DNA of 64,000 nucleotides from Clostridium manihotivorum. GTDB lineage: Bacteria; Bacillota; Clostridia; Clostridiales; Clostridiaceae. This document shows positions 37,112-48,354 of the stretch, piece by piece. The first letter of the stretch is position 1. Every line of letters starts with the position of its first letter. The notes under the pieces were generated by a model, which saw nothing but the letters and a program-made list of their open reading frames with translations, had not been told where the DNA came from and did not search any database. Made by a program: the position numbers and the translations under genes. Location: positions 5,101,776 to 5,165,775 of the forward strand of contig NZ_CP025746.1 in assembly GCF_004015185.1 (NCBI RefSeq), given 5' to 3'.

Positions 37112-38218
37112 TTATTGATTTGGTATAGTACCGTCTACGCCTTGAACGAACCAGTTCATGTTCCAAACTTCATCATCTGTTAAAGTCTTTCCGGATTCAA
37201 CTTTTACAGCACCTTTTTGATCATTTATTGGTCCAACAAATATTTTGTTTTTACCTGATTTTATATCAGCCTTTGCCTTTTCTACTGCATCCTTAGCATT
37301 TTCTGGTGCATTAGCTGTTAATGGAGCTAGATCAACAACACCGTCAGCGTATTCTCCCCAATACTTTCCTGACTTCCAAGTTCCGTCCATTATTGACTTA
37401 ACAACCTTAACATAGTAAGGTCCCCAGTTCCATATTGCTGATGTCATATTTGCTTTTGGAGCTGTCTTGCTCATATCTGTGTTATAGCCAACTGAGAAAA
37501 CTCCTTTTGCTTCAGCTGCCTGTTGTGGACCTGCAGTATCTTGATGTTGAGCTATTACGTCAGCACCAGCATCTATTAGAGCTGTTGCAGCATCTTTTTC
37601 TTTTGCAGGATCGTACCAAGTATTAGTCCAGTTAACTTTAACCTTAACATTCTTATTTACTGATTGAGCACCAAGCGTAAATGCATTTATATTTCTTATA
37701 ACCTCAGGGATTGGGAAGGCACCAACAAAACCTAATGTATTAGTTTTTGTCTTAAGTCCAGAAACTATACCATTTAAATACATCATTTCTTGAATCTTTC
37801 CGAAATATTGACCTAAGTTATCTGCAGTTTCGTAACCTGAACAATGCATGAATTTTACTTCTGGATGCTTCTTAGCTTCTGACAGCATACCTTCTTGGAA
37901 ACCAAAGCTTGTTCCAAATATTACCGTAACATTTTGTTCTATCATATCCTCAATAGCTTTTTCGACTTCTGCTTTATCTTCCTTTACGGATTCTTTCGCA
38001 ACTGTTTCAACACCTAATTCCTTTTGAAGATAAAGTCTTCCTTGATCATGAGAGTAAGTAAAACCGCCATCTCCTACTGGTCCAACATATAGAAATCCAA
38101 CCTTAGGCTTTTTGTCACTACCTTTACTGCTACTGCTGTCACTCTTACTTGCACATCCAACTAAAAGAAGTGATGATGCTACTATTGCACTGCACAATAC
38201 CTTAAAAACTCTTTTCAT
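37112..38218 (-). CDS. BMP family nucleoside-binding lipoprotein
   Basis: 368 residues. The lipoprotein signal ends in LLLVGC (Cys22), followed by a Ser/Lys-rich linker and a type I periplasmic-binding fold: KVGFLYVGPVGDGGFTYSHD near residue 39, FGTSFGFQEG near residue 101, a region around DVIAQHQDT near residue 221, and VGYNTDMS near residue 245. Family members (BmpA/PnrA/NupN) capture purine nucleosides for an ABC importer. It lies between xpt and the ATPase gene in one operon under the guanine riboswitch, which supports a purine ligand such as guanosine or inosine. Confidence 0.92.
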   Translation of the reverse strand: MKRVFKVLCSAIVASSLLLVGCASKSDSSSSKGSDKKPKVGFLYVGPVGDGGFTYSHDQGRLYLQKELGVETVAKESVKEDKAEVEKAIEDMIEQNVTVIFGTSFGFQEGMLSEAKKHPEVKFMHCSGYETADNLGQYFGKIQEMMYLNGIVSGLKTKTNTLGFVGAFPIPEVIRNINAFTLGAQSVNKNVKVKVNWTNTWYDPAKEKDAATALIDAGADVIAQHQDTAGPQQAAEAKGVFSVGYNTDMSKTAPKANMTSAIWNWGPYYVKVVKSIMDGTWKSGKYWGEYADGVVDLAPLTANAPENAKDAVEKAKADIKSGKNKIFVGPINDQKGAVKVESGKTLTDDEVWNMNWFVQGVDGTIPNQ

Positions 38219-38260
38219 TTATTTCTTCCTCCCTAAGTATAAAATTAATAAATTAAATAT

Positions 38261-38833
38261 TTATTTAAAATATATTTTTCCCTCTTCCATCTTTTCTATT
38301 ATTGCTAGAGATTCAACCTTAACATCTAATTTTTCTATTTCTTTTCTTCCATTTTGGAATCCCTTTTCAATAACAATACCTACACCTACTACATTTGCAC
38401 CAGCTTGCTTTACTATATTTATAAGACCAACTGCTGCACAACCATTTGCAAGAAAATCATCTATTATCAAGACATTTTCACCTTGACTTAGGAATCTTTT
38501 TCCAACTATTACATTGTAATCTTTATTTTTTGTAAAAGAATGTACTTGTGATTCATAAACTTCTTTATCAATATTTAGGCTATCAGTCTTCTTAGCAAAA
38601 ACTACTGGCACATACTCAAAATATTGTGAAGCTATGCTTGCTATACCTATACCAGAAGCTTCTATGGTCAAAATCTTGTCCACTTTTTCTTCTTGAAATC
38701 TAGCTCTAAATTCCTTACCTATTTCATTTAATAACTTAATATCCAACTGATGATTTAAAAAACTGTCAACCTTTAAAATATTTGACCCTCTAGCTCTTCC
38801 ATCAGCTAATATCTTTTCCTTGAGTAATTTCAT
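38261..38833 (-). CDS. xpt: Xanthine phosphoribosyltransferase
   Basis: 190 residues, the usual Xpt length. Starts [20 protein letters not shown]; the PRPP-binding motif [13 protein letters not shown] is near residue 123 and [10 protein letters not shown] near residue 62. It converts xanthine and PRPP to XMP in purine salvage. The ATG at 38833 has AAAGGAT at about eight bases; the ATG at 38842 lies too close to that site. First gene of the operon xpt-BMP lipoprotein-ATPase-permease-permease, directly behind a guanine riboswitch and its terminator, so salvage and nucleoside import are turned off together when guanine is plentiful. Confidence 0.95.
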   Translation of the reverse strand: MKLLKEKILADGRARGSNILKVDSFLNHQLDIKLLNEIGKEFRARFQEEKVDKILTIEASGIGIASIASQYFEYVPVVFAKKTDSLNIDKEVYESQVHSFTKNKDYNVIVGKRFLSQGENVLIIDDFLANGCAAVGLINIVKQAGANVVGVGIVIEKGFQNGRKEIEKLDVKVESLAIIEKMEEGKIYFK

Positions 38834-38871
38834 ACAATACATCCTTTCAGATAAAAAGATTCATTAAAAGC

Positions 38872-38904
38872 AAAAAATTCCTGAGCAACTTTCTGCCCAG
38901 GAAT
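38872..38904 (-). terminator. Riboswitch-controlled terminator before xpt
   Basis: ATTCCTGAGCA (38877-38887) pairs with TGCCCAGGAAT (38894-38904); on the minus strand a six-T tract follows. It lies between the guanine aptamer and the xpt start codon. Confidence 0.88.
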
Positions 38905-38960
38905 ATACAATTACGAAAATAATAAAATTACAGTATTTCTTATAATTTTACAAGTAACTG

Positions 38961-39034
38961 CACATTCGTAGTCAGGTAGTTTACGGCCTCCCGGTAGAAA
39001 CGCTTAATCCTTATTATTAAGCATATACGATGTG
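38961..39034 (-). promoter_or_regulatory. Guanine (purine) riboswitch of the xpt operon
   Basis: On the minus strand P1 is CACATCGTA/TACGAATGTG. P2 is a 7-bp stem (GCTTAAT/ATTAAGC) with loop AATAAGG. J2/3 is GTTTCTACC, L3 is CCGTAAA, and J3/1 is TGACTACG. The specificity pyrimidine in J3/1 is C, which marks guanine/hypoxanthine rather than adenine binding. All conserved loop-loop bases are present; P3 carries one A-A mismatch. Confidence 0.93.
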
Positions 39035-39130
39035 AACGTTGTATTAAATTGTTAACTAATTGTTCGCATTTATCTTACACAAAATATGTTATAACATGTC
39101 GAAGAAAAAATCAATATAAATTTTTATTTT

Positions 39131-39958
39131 TTAAAATGTTATTAGATCTGGATCTGGTCCTATTCTTTCTCCAGTGTTGATAGATGCTATCTTTTCCATA
39201 TCTTCACTAGTTATTTCAAAGTCAAATATTTTCATATTTTCTTCTATTCTAATAGGATTTACCGACTTAGGTATTGTTACAACACCCATTTGCAAATCCC
39301 ATCTCAAAGCAAGCTGAGATATACTTTTATTGTATTTTTCCGAAAGTTCCTTCATTACAGGTATATCAAAGATCTTTCCTTGCATCAATGGTCCCCAAGC
39401 CTCTAATTGGATATCATTCTTTTTGCAGTAAGCTAAAACTTCGTCCTGTGGGAACTGAGGATGGAACTCCACTTGATTTACCATAGGTGTTATTTCTGAT
39501 ACCTGCTTCAGATCTTCTAGATGATGAACTTTAAAGTTGCTTACTCCTATTGATCTTACACATCCATCCTTATATAGCTTTTCTAATGCTTTCCAAGTTT
39601 CTCTATTTAAGGCTTTAGGCCAATGTATTAGATATAAGTCTAAGTAATCTGTACCTAGCTTATTGATAGAAGTTTCAAAAGCTTTAAGGGTTGACTCATA
39701 ACCTTGATCAGAATTCCAAACCTTGCTTGTTAGGAATATTTCTTCTCTTGCTATTCCACTATCTTTTATACCTAACCCTACTCCTTCCTCGTTTTTATAT
39801 ACCGCAGCAGTATCTATATGTCTATAGCCAAGTCTTAATGCCTCTTTTACTGAGTCAACAACTTGCTTACCATCACTTACCTTAAATGTACCAAAGCCTA
39901 ACCATGGCATCTTTACACCATTACTTAAAGTAGCACAATCTACTATACTCTTCACCAC
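39131..39958 (-). CDS. Aldo/keto reductase
   Basis: 275 residues. The AKR tetrad is visible: Asp in RHIDTAAVYKNEEGVG (with Tyr in VYKNE), Lys in IFLTSKVWNSD, and His in LDLYLIHWPK. IGVSNFKVHHL is near residue 140, and a C-terminal cofactor segment contains VTIPKSVNPIRIEEN. It is an NADPH-dependent carbonyl reductase of the 2,5-diketo-gluconate reductase/YvgN type with broad specificity. The start is one of two consecutive GTG codons (39958 or 39955) behind AGGAGGT; the second is better spaced. Monocistronic; no partner. Confidence 0.9.
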   Translation of the reverse strand: MVKSIVDCATLSNGVKMPWLGFGTFKVSDGKQVVDSVKEALRLGYRHIDTAAVYKNEEGVGLGIKDSGIAREEIFLTSKVWNSDQGYESTLKAFETSINKLGTDYLDLYLIHWPKALNRETWKALEKLYKDGCVRSIGVSNFKVHHLEDLKQVSEITPMVNQVEFHPQFPQDEVLAYCKKNDIQLEAWGPLMQGKIFDIPVMKELSEKYNKSISQLALRWDLQMGVVTIPKSVNPIRIEENMKIFDFEITSEDMEKIASINTGERIGPDPDLITF

Positions 39959-40109
39959 AATTACCTCCTAAAAAAATATTTTATTATTAAATTTATTATA
40001 TTTTACCATAAAAGTTTAATATATAAAAGTAACATAGTTATTTTTCGTATATTGTTTACACTTAGCAAGCTTCATCTACCTAACATTTGCCTTGCAGTTA
40101 TATTTCTTA

Positions 40110-40679
40110 TTAAAATAATGTCAACTGCTCACTTCCACTATCCGCAGTTATAGCAAGTACTCCATCATCAATAGTTTTTAACAGCTTTTTTATTTCTTGC
40201 ATTTCTGTATCTGGATCTAGATATTCGTCTTTCTCATCATCACTTAACATCACTGGCATTCTGTGATGTATCTCGCTCATTTCATTGTTAGAAGCTGTGG
40301 TTATTATGACAAAACCATTAGATACTTCGCCATTTTTATCAATAAATTTATTATATATACCAGCCATGTAGAAAACTTTCTCTTTTTCTAAACTAATCTT
40401 ATACTTTATACCGTTTTTCCATTCATAAAACCAACTTGCTGGAATCACACACCGTTTATTTTTTATGCATTCAGAAAACATCTTTTTCTGAAATAAACTT
40501 TCCGACCTAGCATTAATCACCAATGTCTTCTCATAAGGTAACCCCCATTTCATAGTCTCACTTTCTTCATAAGTCATAACTAAAGCCGTATTAGAAGGAA
40601 GTTTTTCTCCATGCTCTGAAGTAAATTGCTCAGTATTTTCTACTAAAAAGTTTTTATTAAGATAAAATCTTCCGCACAT
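40110..40679 (-). CDS. SRAP (HMCES/YedK-type) abasic-site processing protein
   Basis: 189 residues, a little shorter than many family members. Catalytic Cys2 in MCGRFYL, NARSES near residue 61, the WFYEWK segment near residue 87 with the active-site Glu, and HHRMPVML near residue 137 with the active-site His all match the SRAP family. These proteins crosslink to abasic sites in single-stranded DNA and protect them from cleavage. ATG with AAGGAG ten bases upstream; Cys2 requires exactly this start. Divergent from the collagen-like gene. Confidence 0.92.
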   Translation of the reverse strand: MCGRFYLNKNFLVENTEQFTSEHGEKLPSNTALVMTYEESETMKWGLPYEKTLVINARSESLFQKKMFSECIKNKRCVIPASWFYEWKNGIKYKISLEKEKVFYMAGIYNKFIDKNGEVSNGFVIITTASNNEMSEIHHRMPVMLSDDEKDEYLDPDTEMQEIKKLLKTIDDGVLAITADSGSEQLTLF

Positions 40680-40917
40680 TGTATCACTACTCCTTATAAA
40701 TTCATATACTTTAATACATCAGTAATTTATATCAAATTTAGACACAAATTGTCTTCAAATTACATATTCTATACTAGAAGATTCTAGATTGGGTTATCAT
40801 GTCAAACTGCTTGCATCATGAAAGAATCGCTACATTATTTATTCAATCTATAGATTAATAATATTATACCAAATGTAGTTATCTAATATTATCACTATAG
40901 TGAGGTGATTTAAAGTT

Positions 40918-42582
<1,665 letters not shown>

Positions 42583-42585
<3 letters not shown>

Positions 42586-42659
42586 ACAGCTGTTATAACC
42601 CCTTGTAATTACTAGGTTTAACTAGCAAAAATTTTTATATTTTTCTAATCAGTAAAAAA
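42583..42659 (+). repeat. Dispersed repeat, module B copy after the collagen-like gene
   Basis: AAACAGCTGTTATAACCCCT then ACTAGGTTTAACTAG and AAAAATTTTTATATTTTTCT, ending AGTAAAAAA next to the terminator at 42664. Confidence 0.6.
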
Positions 42660-42663
42660 GTTT

Positions 42664-42698
42664 AGCCCAGATATGCTTTAACATTATCTGGGCTTTTT
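42664..42698. terminator. Terminator shared by collagen-like gene and gerK operon
   Basis: AGCCCAGATA (42664-42673) pairs with TATCTGGGCT (42685-42694) with T residues after it on the plus strand. On the minus strand the stem is followed by AAACTTTTTTACT. Confidence 0.85.
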
Positions 42699-42808
42699 CC
42701 CTTTAAGAAATTGATTAATAATAAGGATAAAACCTTATATAATTCTAATAATATAATTATATAAAGTGTAATACTATCTAATTAGTAAAGCTATATTGTT
42801 AATATTAT

Positions 42809-43930
42809 TCATCTGTTAACACGATTTTTTCTAAAAATCATGCATACAAATAAAATTAACGGCACTAGTATAGCTAAACCAAATGATATAGGAGTCCATA
42901 TACCGCTTAGAAAGTTTATATAGACGTTATGATCTCTTCCTTGATAATAAGTTATAACAGTTGAAACAAGACTCAATGGAAGTAGTATTAATAAATTATT
43001 TTTTATCTTTGTAACTTGCTTCATGGTATACATAGAGCAATACAACATTACCACGGACTGAACAAATAATCCCCATACAAAAAAGCTAACCATAATCAAC
43101 TCATATCTAGGTAAGTATTGAGTAAGTTCAGCACTTCTTACCTGTTGCATACATACAACTACAAATTGCTTCATAACATCAGCACCAAGAACACCAGTCT
43201 CAAAAATCGGCCATATTATTACACTAACTATTCCTAAAATTAATCCCCAAAAGGTTATTTTATTTATATCTTTCTTATCAGATATTATGGGATATATTAT
43301 AAATATTGATAATATAACCATTGATATATCTATAAATACATAGGGGCTCGCCATAATATTTGCCACAATTCCTCTATCCATAATAGGTCTCAAATTTTCT
43401 AATTTAAAATCATTTATAGTACCTGCAATCATAGTTATATTAATTAACATAGTCATTATAAACCCAAAAAAGGAGAATCTTATTATAGGCTCTATGCCTA
43501 AAAAAGCTCCATATGTACACAAAACTATATATAATATACAAAGCACAATAAATGGCGTCTGAGGAAGTAAATACTCCTTCAGATGCAGTGTTAGAACATT
43601 ACAAGATATGGTAAATGATATGATAAAATATAGACTAAGAACAACCCCTAAAAAAAAGGATGTTCTTGGTCCTATAAGTTCTTTAGTGAACTCAACTATA
43701 TTCTTATCCATAAATCTTATTGCTAAAATGCTAGACAACATAACAAATAAGGTACCGATTATAAATCCTATAAGCATGGCAGTCCATGCATCTGCTCCTA
43801 CCTTTCTGACTACTATTCCTGAGGTTATCCCAATGGCCTTACCATACATAAGGTTTGGTATCAAGAAAAAATATTGCAATTTACTTATCTTTGCCTTCAA
43901 TTTTTTGCCCACCTTCACTAATTTTTTCAT
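42809..43930 (-). CDS. gerKB: Spore germination receptor subunit B, permease type
   Basis: 373 residues with ten membrane segments, the GerAB/GerKB amino-acid-permease-like family (KLQYFFLIPNLMYGKAIGI near the start). It forms the integral part of the germinant receptor with GerKA and GerKC in the spore inner membrane and contributes to germinant recognition. The longest frame starts at ATG 43930 and overlaps gerKC by 50 bp, but that ATG has no usable ribosome binding site. A TTG at 43900 is preceded by AAGGTGG at nine bases and aligns better with family N termini, so the true start may be there. Last gene of gerKA-KC-KB. Confidence 0.88.
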   Translation of the reverse strand: MKKLVKVGKKLKAKISKLQYFFLIPNLMYGKAIGITSGIVVRKVGADAWTAMLIGFIIGTLFVMLSSILAIRFMDKNIVEFTKELIGPRTSFFLGVVLSLYFIISFTISCNVLTLHLKEYLLPQTPFIVLCILYIVLCTYGAFLGIEPIIRFSFFGFIMTMLINITMIAGTINDFKLENLRPIMDRGIVANIMASPYVFIDISMVILSIFIIYPIISDKKDINKITFWGLILGIVSVIIWPIFETGVLGADVMKQFVVVCMQQVRSAELTQYLPRYELIMVSFFVWGLFVQSVVMLYCSMYTMKQVTKIKNNLLILLPLSLVSTVITYYQGRDHNVYINFLSGIWTPISFGLAILVPLILFVCMIFRKNRVNR

Positions 43931-45092
43931 CCTGCATTGGAATTTGGAATAATGAACTAGATCTTATATCTACCTTCACTTCTACTTTTACTGGTACCTT
44001 TTTAAATGTTTCGCTCCACTTATACTGCAAGTTTTTATTCCAAGCATTTTTATTTTGTATATGAATAATTCTTCCAAAAGCAACCACATCGCTATTGAAA
44101 TCTGTCTGCAACTTTCTTAGCGCATCTTCAACATCACCCTTTATCTTTGCTTGAAGCAGGTTTTCAATTTCTTTCTTAAAAACTTCAATTGATATATTTG
44201 ATGGTCTATCTTGTTCTGCAATATTACCATCTGTAGAAATCTTTATATTTACTTGAGGAAGATTATCAATAATCTTTGTTTTTATGTCAGTATTTATATT
44301 GCCAAGCTCAACAGCAACCCTCTTATCATCTAGTAAAGGAGAAGCTACTGATATAATTGAATTTCTTAATTTATGTCTAACAAAATTGATACCTCTTGTT
44401 TCATCTGGAGTTAAAAAACCAACAAGTTTATCATGCTTAAAAACTCCTGCTCCTGCAAGTTCCACCTGTGCATCAGTTTTTGATGCACTTGGCACCATAT
44501 TAAGCTGAGATATTATCATTTCTTGAGTATCACTTTTATAGTCTCTAAATACAGTTAACATATCCGACTTTACACTCTTTCCTGGAAGTTCATTATATTT
44601 ATAAAGTCTAGCTAAGGCTAGTGCTGGAATACTTTCCATTCCTGTCTTGGCCTCAATATACTTTCTAGCATCACCATTTACCACAGCAACCCAGGTCTTC
44701 ATCCTTAACTCAACATTATGGGTAAAGAAATCTACTAATGGTGTTATACCATCTTTAGCTACATCTTCGCCAATTATGATTATATTATTATGTGCCCACA
44801 TAATTCTTCTTGAAGATATCTTTGCAACATTTCTTATGGCATCAAAAATAGTCTTTCCATCTGCTGTTCCAACCCAGGTTGGTTCACTTCCTGAACCTTG
44901 ATTGCTACTTCCTGCTTCATTAGGCTTTGCAACCTGAAGGGTTACTGAGAATTCATTATCTCCTTTTTTATCTATTCCAACGGCCATTACTAAGCCTAAT
45001 TCGTTTATTTCTCTCATATCCCAGCAGCCTTGAAACATTGATGTAAATATAAATATCTCTAACAGTATGCAAATAAATTTTCTTTTCCTCAT
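43881..45092 (-). CDS. gerKC: Spore germination receptor subunit C, lipoprotein
   Basis: 403 residues. The signal peptide (RKRKFICILLEIFIF) ends at the lipobox residue Cys in MFQGCWD, followed by the family hallmark REINELGLVMAVGIDK. The second half carries the Ger(x)C C-terminal domain. The lipid-anchored subunit is needed for receptor assembly. The ATG at 45092 gives a sensible signal peptide; two GTG codons at 45104 and 45101 lie upstream and could also be used. It sits 39 bp after gerKA and overlaps gerKB. Confidence 0.9.
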   Translation of the reverse strand: MRKRKFICILLEIFIFTSMFQGCWDMREINELGLVMAVGIDKKGDNEFSVTLQVAKPNEAGSSNQGSGSEPTWVGTADGKTIFDAIRNVAKISSRRIMWAHNNIIIIGEDVAKDGITPLVDFFTHNVELRMKTWVAVVNGDARKYIEAKTGMESIPALALARLYKYNELPGKSVKSDMLTVFRDYKSDTQEMIISQLNMVPSASKTDAQVELAGAGVFKHDKLVGFLTPDETRGINFVRHKLRNSIISVASPLLDDKRVAVELGNINTDIKTKIIDNLPQVNIKISTDGNIAEQDRPSNISIEVFKKEIENLLQAKIKGDVEDALRKLQTDFNSDVVAFGRIIHIQNKNAWNKNLQYKWSETFKKVPVKVEVKVDIRSSSLFQIPMQDEKISEGGQKIEGKDK

Positions 45093-45131
45093 TTGTTTCA
45101 CCACTTTCCAACTACATAAAAATTCAATTTT

Positions 45132-46634
45132 TTATGGCTCTGGTTTATTTCCATCCTTAGCCTGCCTATTACTATCTTGAGGCTTAAATATTGAAGAGCG
45201 ACCCTTCATACTCCACAGTGGTGCTTTAAATAACATATCTTTTTTTCCTCTAGCTATAAAAGGATCTAATGGTCCTAAAAATTGTACCCCAAAAGATTTA
45301 AGAGATACTAAATGAAGGGTTATAAATATTCCTGATCCTAAAAAACCTAATATTCCAAACATACCAGTACAGAATAGTATAAAAAATCTAGTTAATCTCA
45401 AAGAGTAGGATGTATTGTATGCAGGTATTGCAAAAGAACTTATAGCTGACCCTGCTACAAATATTACAAGCAAAGGTCCCACAAGACCTGCAGTTACAGC
45501 TGCTTCACCTACTACTAAAGCTCCTACTATTCCAACTGCCTGCCCTACTGGTTTAGGCATCCTGAGTCCAGCCTCTCTCATAAGCTCAAACATAAATTCC
45601 ATAAAAAAAGCTTCCATAATTGATGGAAAAGGCACTCCTTCTCTTGAAGCTGCTATCTTCAAGGCTAGAGGGGTAGGAAGCATCTCTTGATGAAAAGACA
45701 CTAGCATAACATATATTGAAGATAAAGTCATTGACAAAAATAATGCTATAACTCTAAGCCATCTCATAAAAGTTGCCACTTGAAATCTTTCATAATAATC
45801 TTCTGCGGCCTGAAAAAACTGCCAGAATACAGTAGGAAGTATCAGGGTAACAGGGCTATTATCCACTATAATAACTATTTTCCCCTCTAGTATAGAGGCG
45901 CATGCTTTATCTGGCCTTTCCGTTATTTCAATTTGAGGGAACATAGTATAAGAAGACTCTTCAATCATTTCCTCAATATATGCACTATCAAGAACAGCAT
46001 CAATTTCAATTCTACTTAACCTTTCATTAACTTCTTTAAGTATCTCTTTATTTACTAAAGTATCTATGTATGCTAAAACCACATCAGTTTTAGTTCTTTT
46101 ACCAATCTTTATAGCATCAAATCTTAAATCATAATCTCTAATTCTTCTTCTTATAAGCGATGTATTTGATCTTATATTTTCTATGAAACTATCCTTTGGG
46201 CCTCTTAAGCTAGCTTCATTTATAGGTTCTGCTATACTTCTCATTTGAAATACACGAGTGGATATAATCATTCCTTGATCCATGGTGTCTATAAAAACTA
46301 TAGTATCACCAGATAATAAGCTATCTAAAAGTTTTTCAAGATCTTTCGACTTATCCACTGATTTTGAAATAATTCCTTTACTTATAAGCAGATCTAATGC
46401 ATTACTGTCTTCAGGGTTTATATATTCATTCTTTCTAGACATAAGTGGTCTAAGAAGAACATCTTCTATTTCTGGAGAGCCAATAAGTCCATCAATATAA
46501 ACTACAAAAGCCTTTTTTTCACCAAACATTGGTATATAAAAATCTCTAAAAGTAATATCACCACTATTACCGAGCTTACTTTTTATGAAGTTTTTGTTGT
46601 TCTCAAGCTGTGTAGCCACTACTCTATTTTCCAT
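45132..46634 (-). CDS. gerKA: Spore germination receptor subunit A
   Basis: 500 residues. A soluble N-terminal half (DITFRDFYI, then LRGPKDSFIENIRSNTSLIR near residue 155) precedes four to five membrane segments with the conserved EGVPFPSIMEAFFMEFMFEL near residue 340 and PVGQAVGIVGALVVGEAAV near residue 378. GerKA-type subunits oligomerise, and related GerAA forms an ion channel. ATG with GGAGAG seven bases upstream. First gene of gerKA-KC-KB; clostridia rely on GerK-type receptors to sense nutrients. A forespore sigma-G promoter would be expected, but I could not identify one. Confidence 0.93.
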   Translation of the reverse strand: MENRVVATQLENNKNFIKSKLGNSGDITFRDFYIPMFGEKKAFVVYIDGLIGSPEIEDVLLRPLMSRKNEYINPEDSNALDLLISKGIISKSVDKSKDLEKLLDSLLSGDTIVFIDTMDQGMIISTRVFQMRSIAEPINEASLRGPKDSFIENIRSNTSLIRRRIRDYDLRFDAIKIGKRTKTDVVLAYIDTLVNKEILKEVNERLSRIEIDAVLDSAYIEEMIEESSYTMFPQIEITERPDKACASILEGKIVIIVDNSPVTLILPTVFWQFFQAAEDYYERFQVATFMRWLRVIALFLSMTLSSIYVMLVSFHQEMLPTPLALKIAASREGVPFPSIMEAFFMEFMFELMREAGLRMPKPVGQAVGIVGALVVGEAAVTAGLVGPLLVIFVAGSAISSFAIPAYNTSYSLRLTRFFILFCTGMFGILGFLGSGIFITLHLVSLKSFGVQFLGPLDPFIARGKKDMLFKAPLWSMKGRSSIFKPQDSNRQAKDGNKPEP

Positions 46635-46919
46635 ATACAGCCTCTCCTAACTTCATAACAATATAAAAACTTTTTATATTGTTAAATTGTTATAATTTTA
46701 TATTTATAAAATCATATAAATATATAGTATTTAAGCGGGTTTTAAGGTTATTCTTATAATACAAAATAAAATTATATTATCTTCTTTATATGACTCAATC
46801 AATCAACTTACACTTTATCTTGGTTAATAGGTTTCTCAAAATATACAATTCTAATTATATCCAATAGAAAAGCTACTTATTCACCAGTAATCTTTCCAAT
46901 AATTACAGCTACAAATAGC

Positions 46920-46957
46920 AAAAAGTCGCTGAATCGATCCTTATTCAACGACTTTTT
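46920..46957 (+). terminator. Terminator-like hairpin flanking repeat module A
   Basis: AAAAAGTCG and CGACTTTTT pair, with inner TGAAT/ATTCA. On the plus strand it runs directly into GCGCATATGCC of module A. No plus-strand gene ends here, which makes its position odd. Confidence 0.7.
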
Positions 46958-47010
46958 GCGCATATGCCTTTTCTGAAAGTATGCGAAGAAATTCTATTAA
47001 GTGATATATC
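46957..47010 (+). repeat. Dispersed repeat, module A copy 3
   Basis: TGCGCATATGCCTTTTCT, then AGAAATTCTATTAAGTGATAT. TTTCT pairs with AGAAA; the outer CTGCC/GGCAG stem is lost in this copy. Confidence 0.55.
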
Positions 47011-47023
47011 CTTTACTTTTTAC

Positions 47024-47098
47024 CTTAAACAGTTAACCTAAAGCCTTGATATTGCTAAGTTTAGCTATCAAAAAATATATAATCTTCTAAAAAGTAAA
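47024..47098 (+). repeat. Dispersed repeat, module B copy beside module A
   Basis: TTAAACAGTTAACCTAAAGC, CTTGATATTGCTAAGTTTAG, ending AAAGTAAAAAA at the terminator of the 44-aa gene. With module A at 46957 it forms a full-length element of about 140 bp. Confidence 0.6.
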
Positions 47099-47124
47099 AA
47101 AAGAAGCCGAAAAAACGACTTCTT
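47093..47124 (-). terminator. Terminator of the 44-aa gene
   Basis: AAGAAG/CTTCTT with inner CG/CG pairing, eleven bases past the stop codon, ending TTTTTTTACT on the minus strand. Confidence 0.75.
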
Positions 47125-47135
47125 CAAAGTAAATC

Positions 47136-47270
47136 TTATTTCTTTTGATATTTAGCTTTAGGTTGATTATCTGTATGAGATGTATGCTCATGAACCACAT
47201 CTGATTGAATTTCCATACTTATTCTTTCATCTACTTGCTTGCTTTTATCTTTATTTTTTCTAGTTGCCAT
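47136..47270 (-). CDS. Very small charged protein, 44 aa
   Basis: Encodes MATRKNKDKSKQVDERISME, then a His/Glu-rich middle (VVHEHTSHTD) and a basic end (KAKYQKK). A strong GGAGGG five bases before the ATG and a terminator just after the stop support a real gene. No membrane segment. Its size, charge and lack of Cys recall small clostridial proteins of unknown function; I do not recognise a family. Its neighbours are the TtcA-like gene upstream and the gerK operon downstream. Confidence 0.6.
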   Translation of the reverse strand: MATRKNKDKSKQVDERISMEIQSDVVHEHTSHTDNQPKAKYQKK

Positions 47271-47358
47271 AATAACCCTCCTTATAAATCTTTTTACTGA
47301 TCTATACAGTAAAATAAGTTTATGAAGATTATTATCCCACTATATTTTAATTGTATTA

Positions 47359-48258
47359 CTAAACTTCAGTACTCTCATCACTGCCAACATTTTCTTCAAC
47401 ATCATACTCATCTAGGAAGGAGTGCTTTACGCCATCTTTTTCCCAACCTATTATCGAATTCATGTTAACGTTTCTCGCTGCATTAAATATAGATTTTTCT
47501 ACATCACTGAAGTCCTTCTTTATGTTCTCAATCATTTCTTTTATTTCATATCTCTTATTGCCAATCTTTTTAGCAGCCACCATACATGCGCAGTTTAGAG
47601 GCCATATTCCAGCACTTTGAATAAATCTTTTTATATGCATCTCTTCAACATAATACAGTGGTCTTATAAGCTCTATACCTTCAAAGTTATCTGACTTTAA
47701 TTTAGGAAGCATTGTTTTAAAGTTTCCACCATAAAGCACATTAAGCATAGTTGTCTCAATAACATCGTTATAATGATGCCCTAAAGCAAGCTTATTACAG
47801 CCTAGTTCTTTCGCTCTGTTATAAAGTGCACCTCTTCTCATTCTTGCGCACATATAACATGGATAATCCTTTGCTATTTTATCAACTATATCAAAAATAC
47901 CCGATTCAAAAATAGTTATTGGAATATTAAGATATTCGCAGTTACTTATAAGCAATTCCTTTACTTGAGGATGATATCCTGGATCCATTACTACGAATTC
48001 CAACTCAAAATTCATTTGCCCATGTCTTTTTAGCTCTTGAAAAAGCTTGGCCATGAGCATTGAGTCTTTTCCCCCAGATATTGCTACAGCAATCTTATCT
48101 CCCTCTTCAATCATCTTATAGTCCTTAATTGCTCTTACAAACTTAGACCATATATGCTTCTTATAAGTCTTTCTCAGACTTGTTTCTATCTCATCAAGTG
48201 ACTTTCTTTCATTAAATGGAACTACTATCTCGCATCCATTTCCAGCTATACCACTCAT
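47359..48258 (-). CDS. TtcA-family PP-loop ATPase (tRNA thiolation-like)
   Basis: 299 residues. The PP-loop AISGGKDSML near residue 58 adenylates the target; CYMCARMRRG near residue 134 supplies the CxxC pair; LALGHHYNDVIETTMLN near residue 158 and CACMVAAKK near residue 224 complete the TtcA pattern. TtcA makes 2-thiocytidine in tRNA using an Fe-S cluster; clostridial relatives may act on other substrates. An unusual N-terminal extension (~40 residues) and an acidic C-terminal tail are present. ATG with GAGGTG five bases upstream. Monocistronic. Confidence 0.88.
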   Translation of the reverse strand: MSGIAGNGCEIVVPFNERKSLDEIETSLRKTYKKHIWSKFVRAIKDYKMIEEGDKIAVAISGGKDSMLMAKLFQELKRHGQMNFELEFVVMDPGYHPQVKELLISNCEYLNIPITIFESGIFDIVDKIAKDYPCYMCARMRRGALYNRAKELGCNKLALGHHYNDVIETTMLNVLYGGNFKTMLPKLKSDNFEGIELIRPLYYVEEMHIKRFIQSAGIWPLNCACMVAAKKIGNKRYEIKEMIENIKKDFSDVEKSIFNAARNVNMNSIIGWEKDGVKHSFLDEYDVEENVGSDESTEV

Positions 48259-48354
48259 ATGTTCACCTCGTTATAATATTTAGTAAAGAATATTATAACA
48301 CCTTTTGTAGTTACTTTTCCATAGCAGATTAGTTGGATAAGATTTACTTCTTAC

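Larger units (their letters stand above)
46635..47135. other. Intergenic region holding a full-length dispersed repeat
   Basis: 501 bp between gerKA and the 44-aa gene. It contains the hairpin at 46920-46957, module A at 46957-47010, module B at 47024-47098 and the terminator at 47093-47124. No ORF was found. Confidence 0.55.
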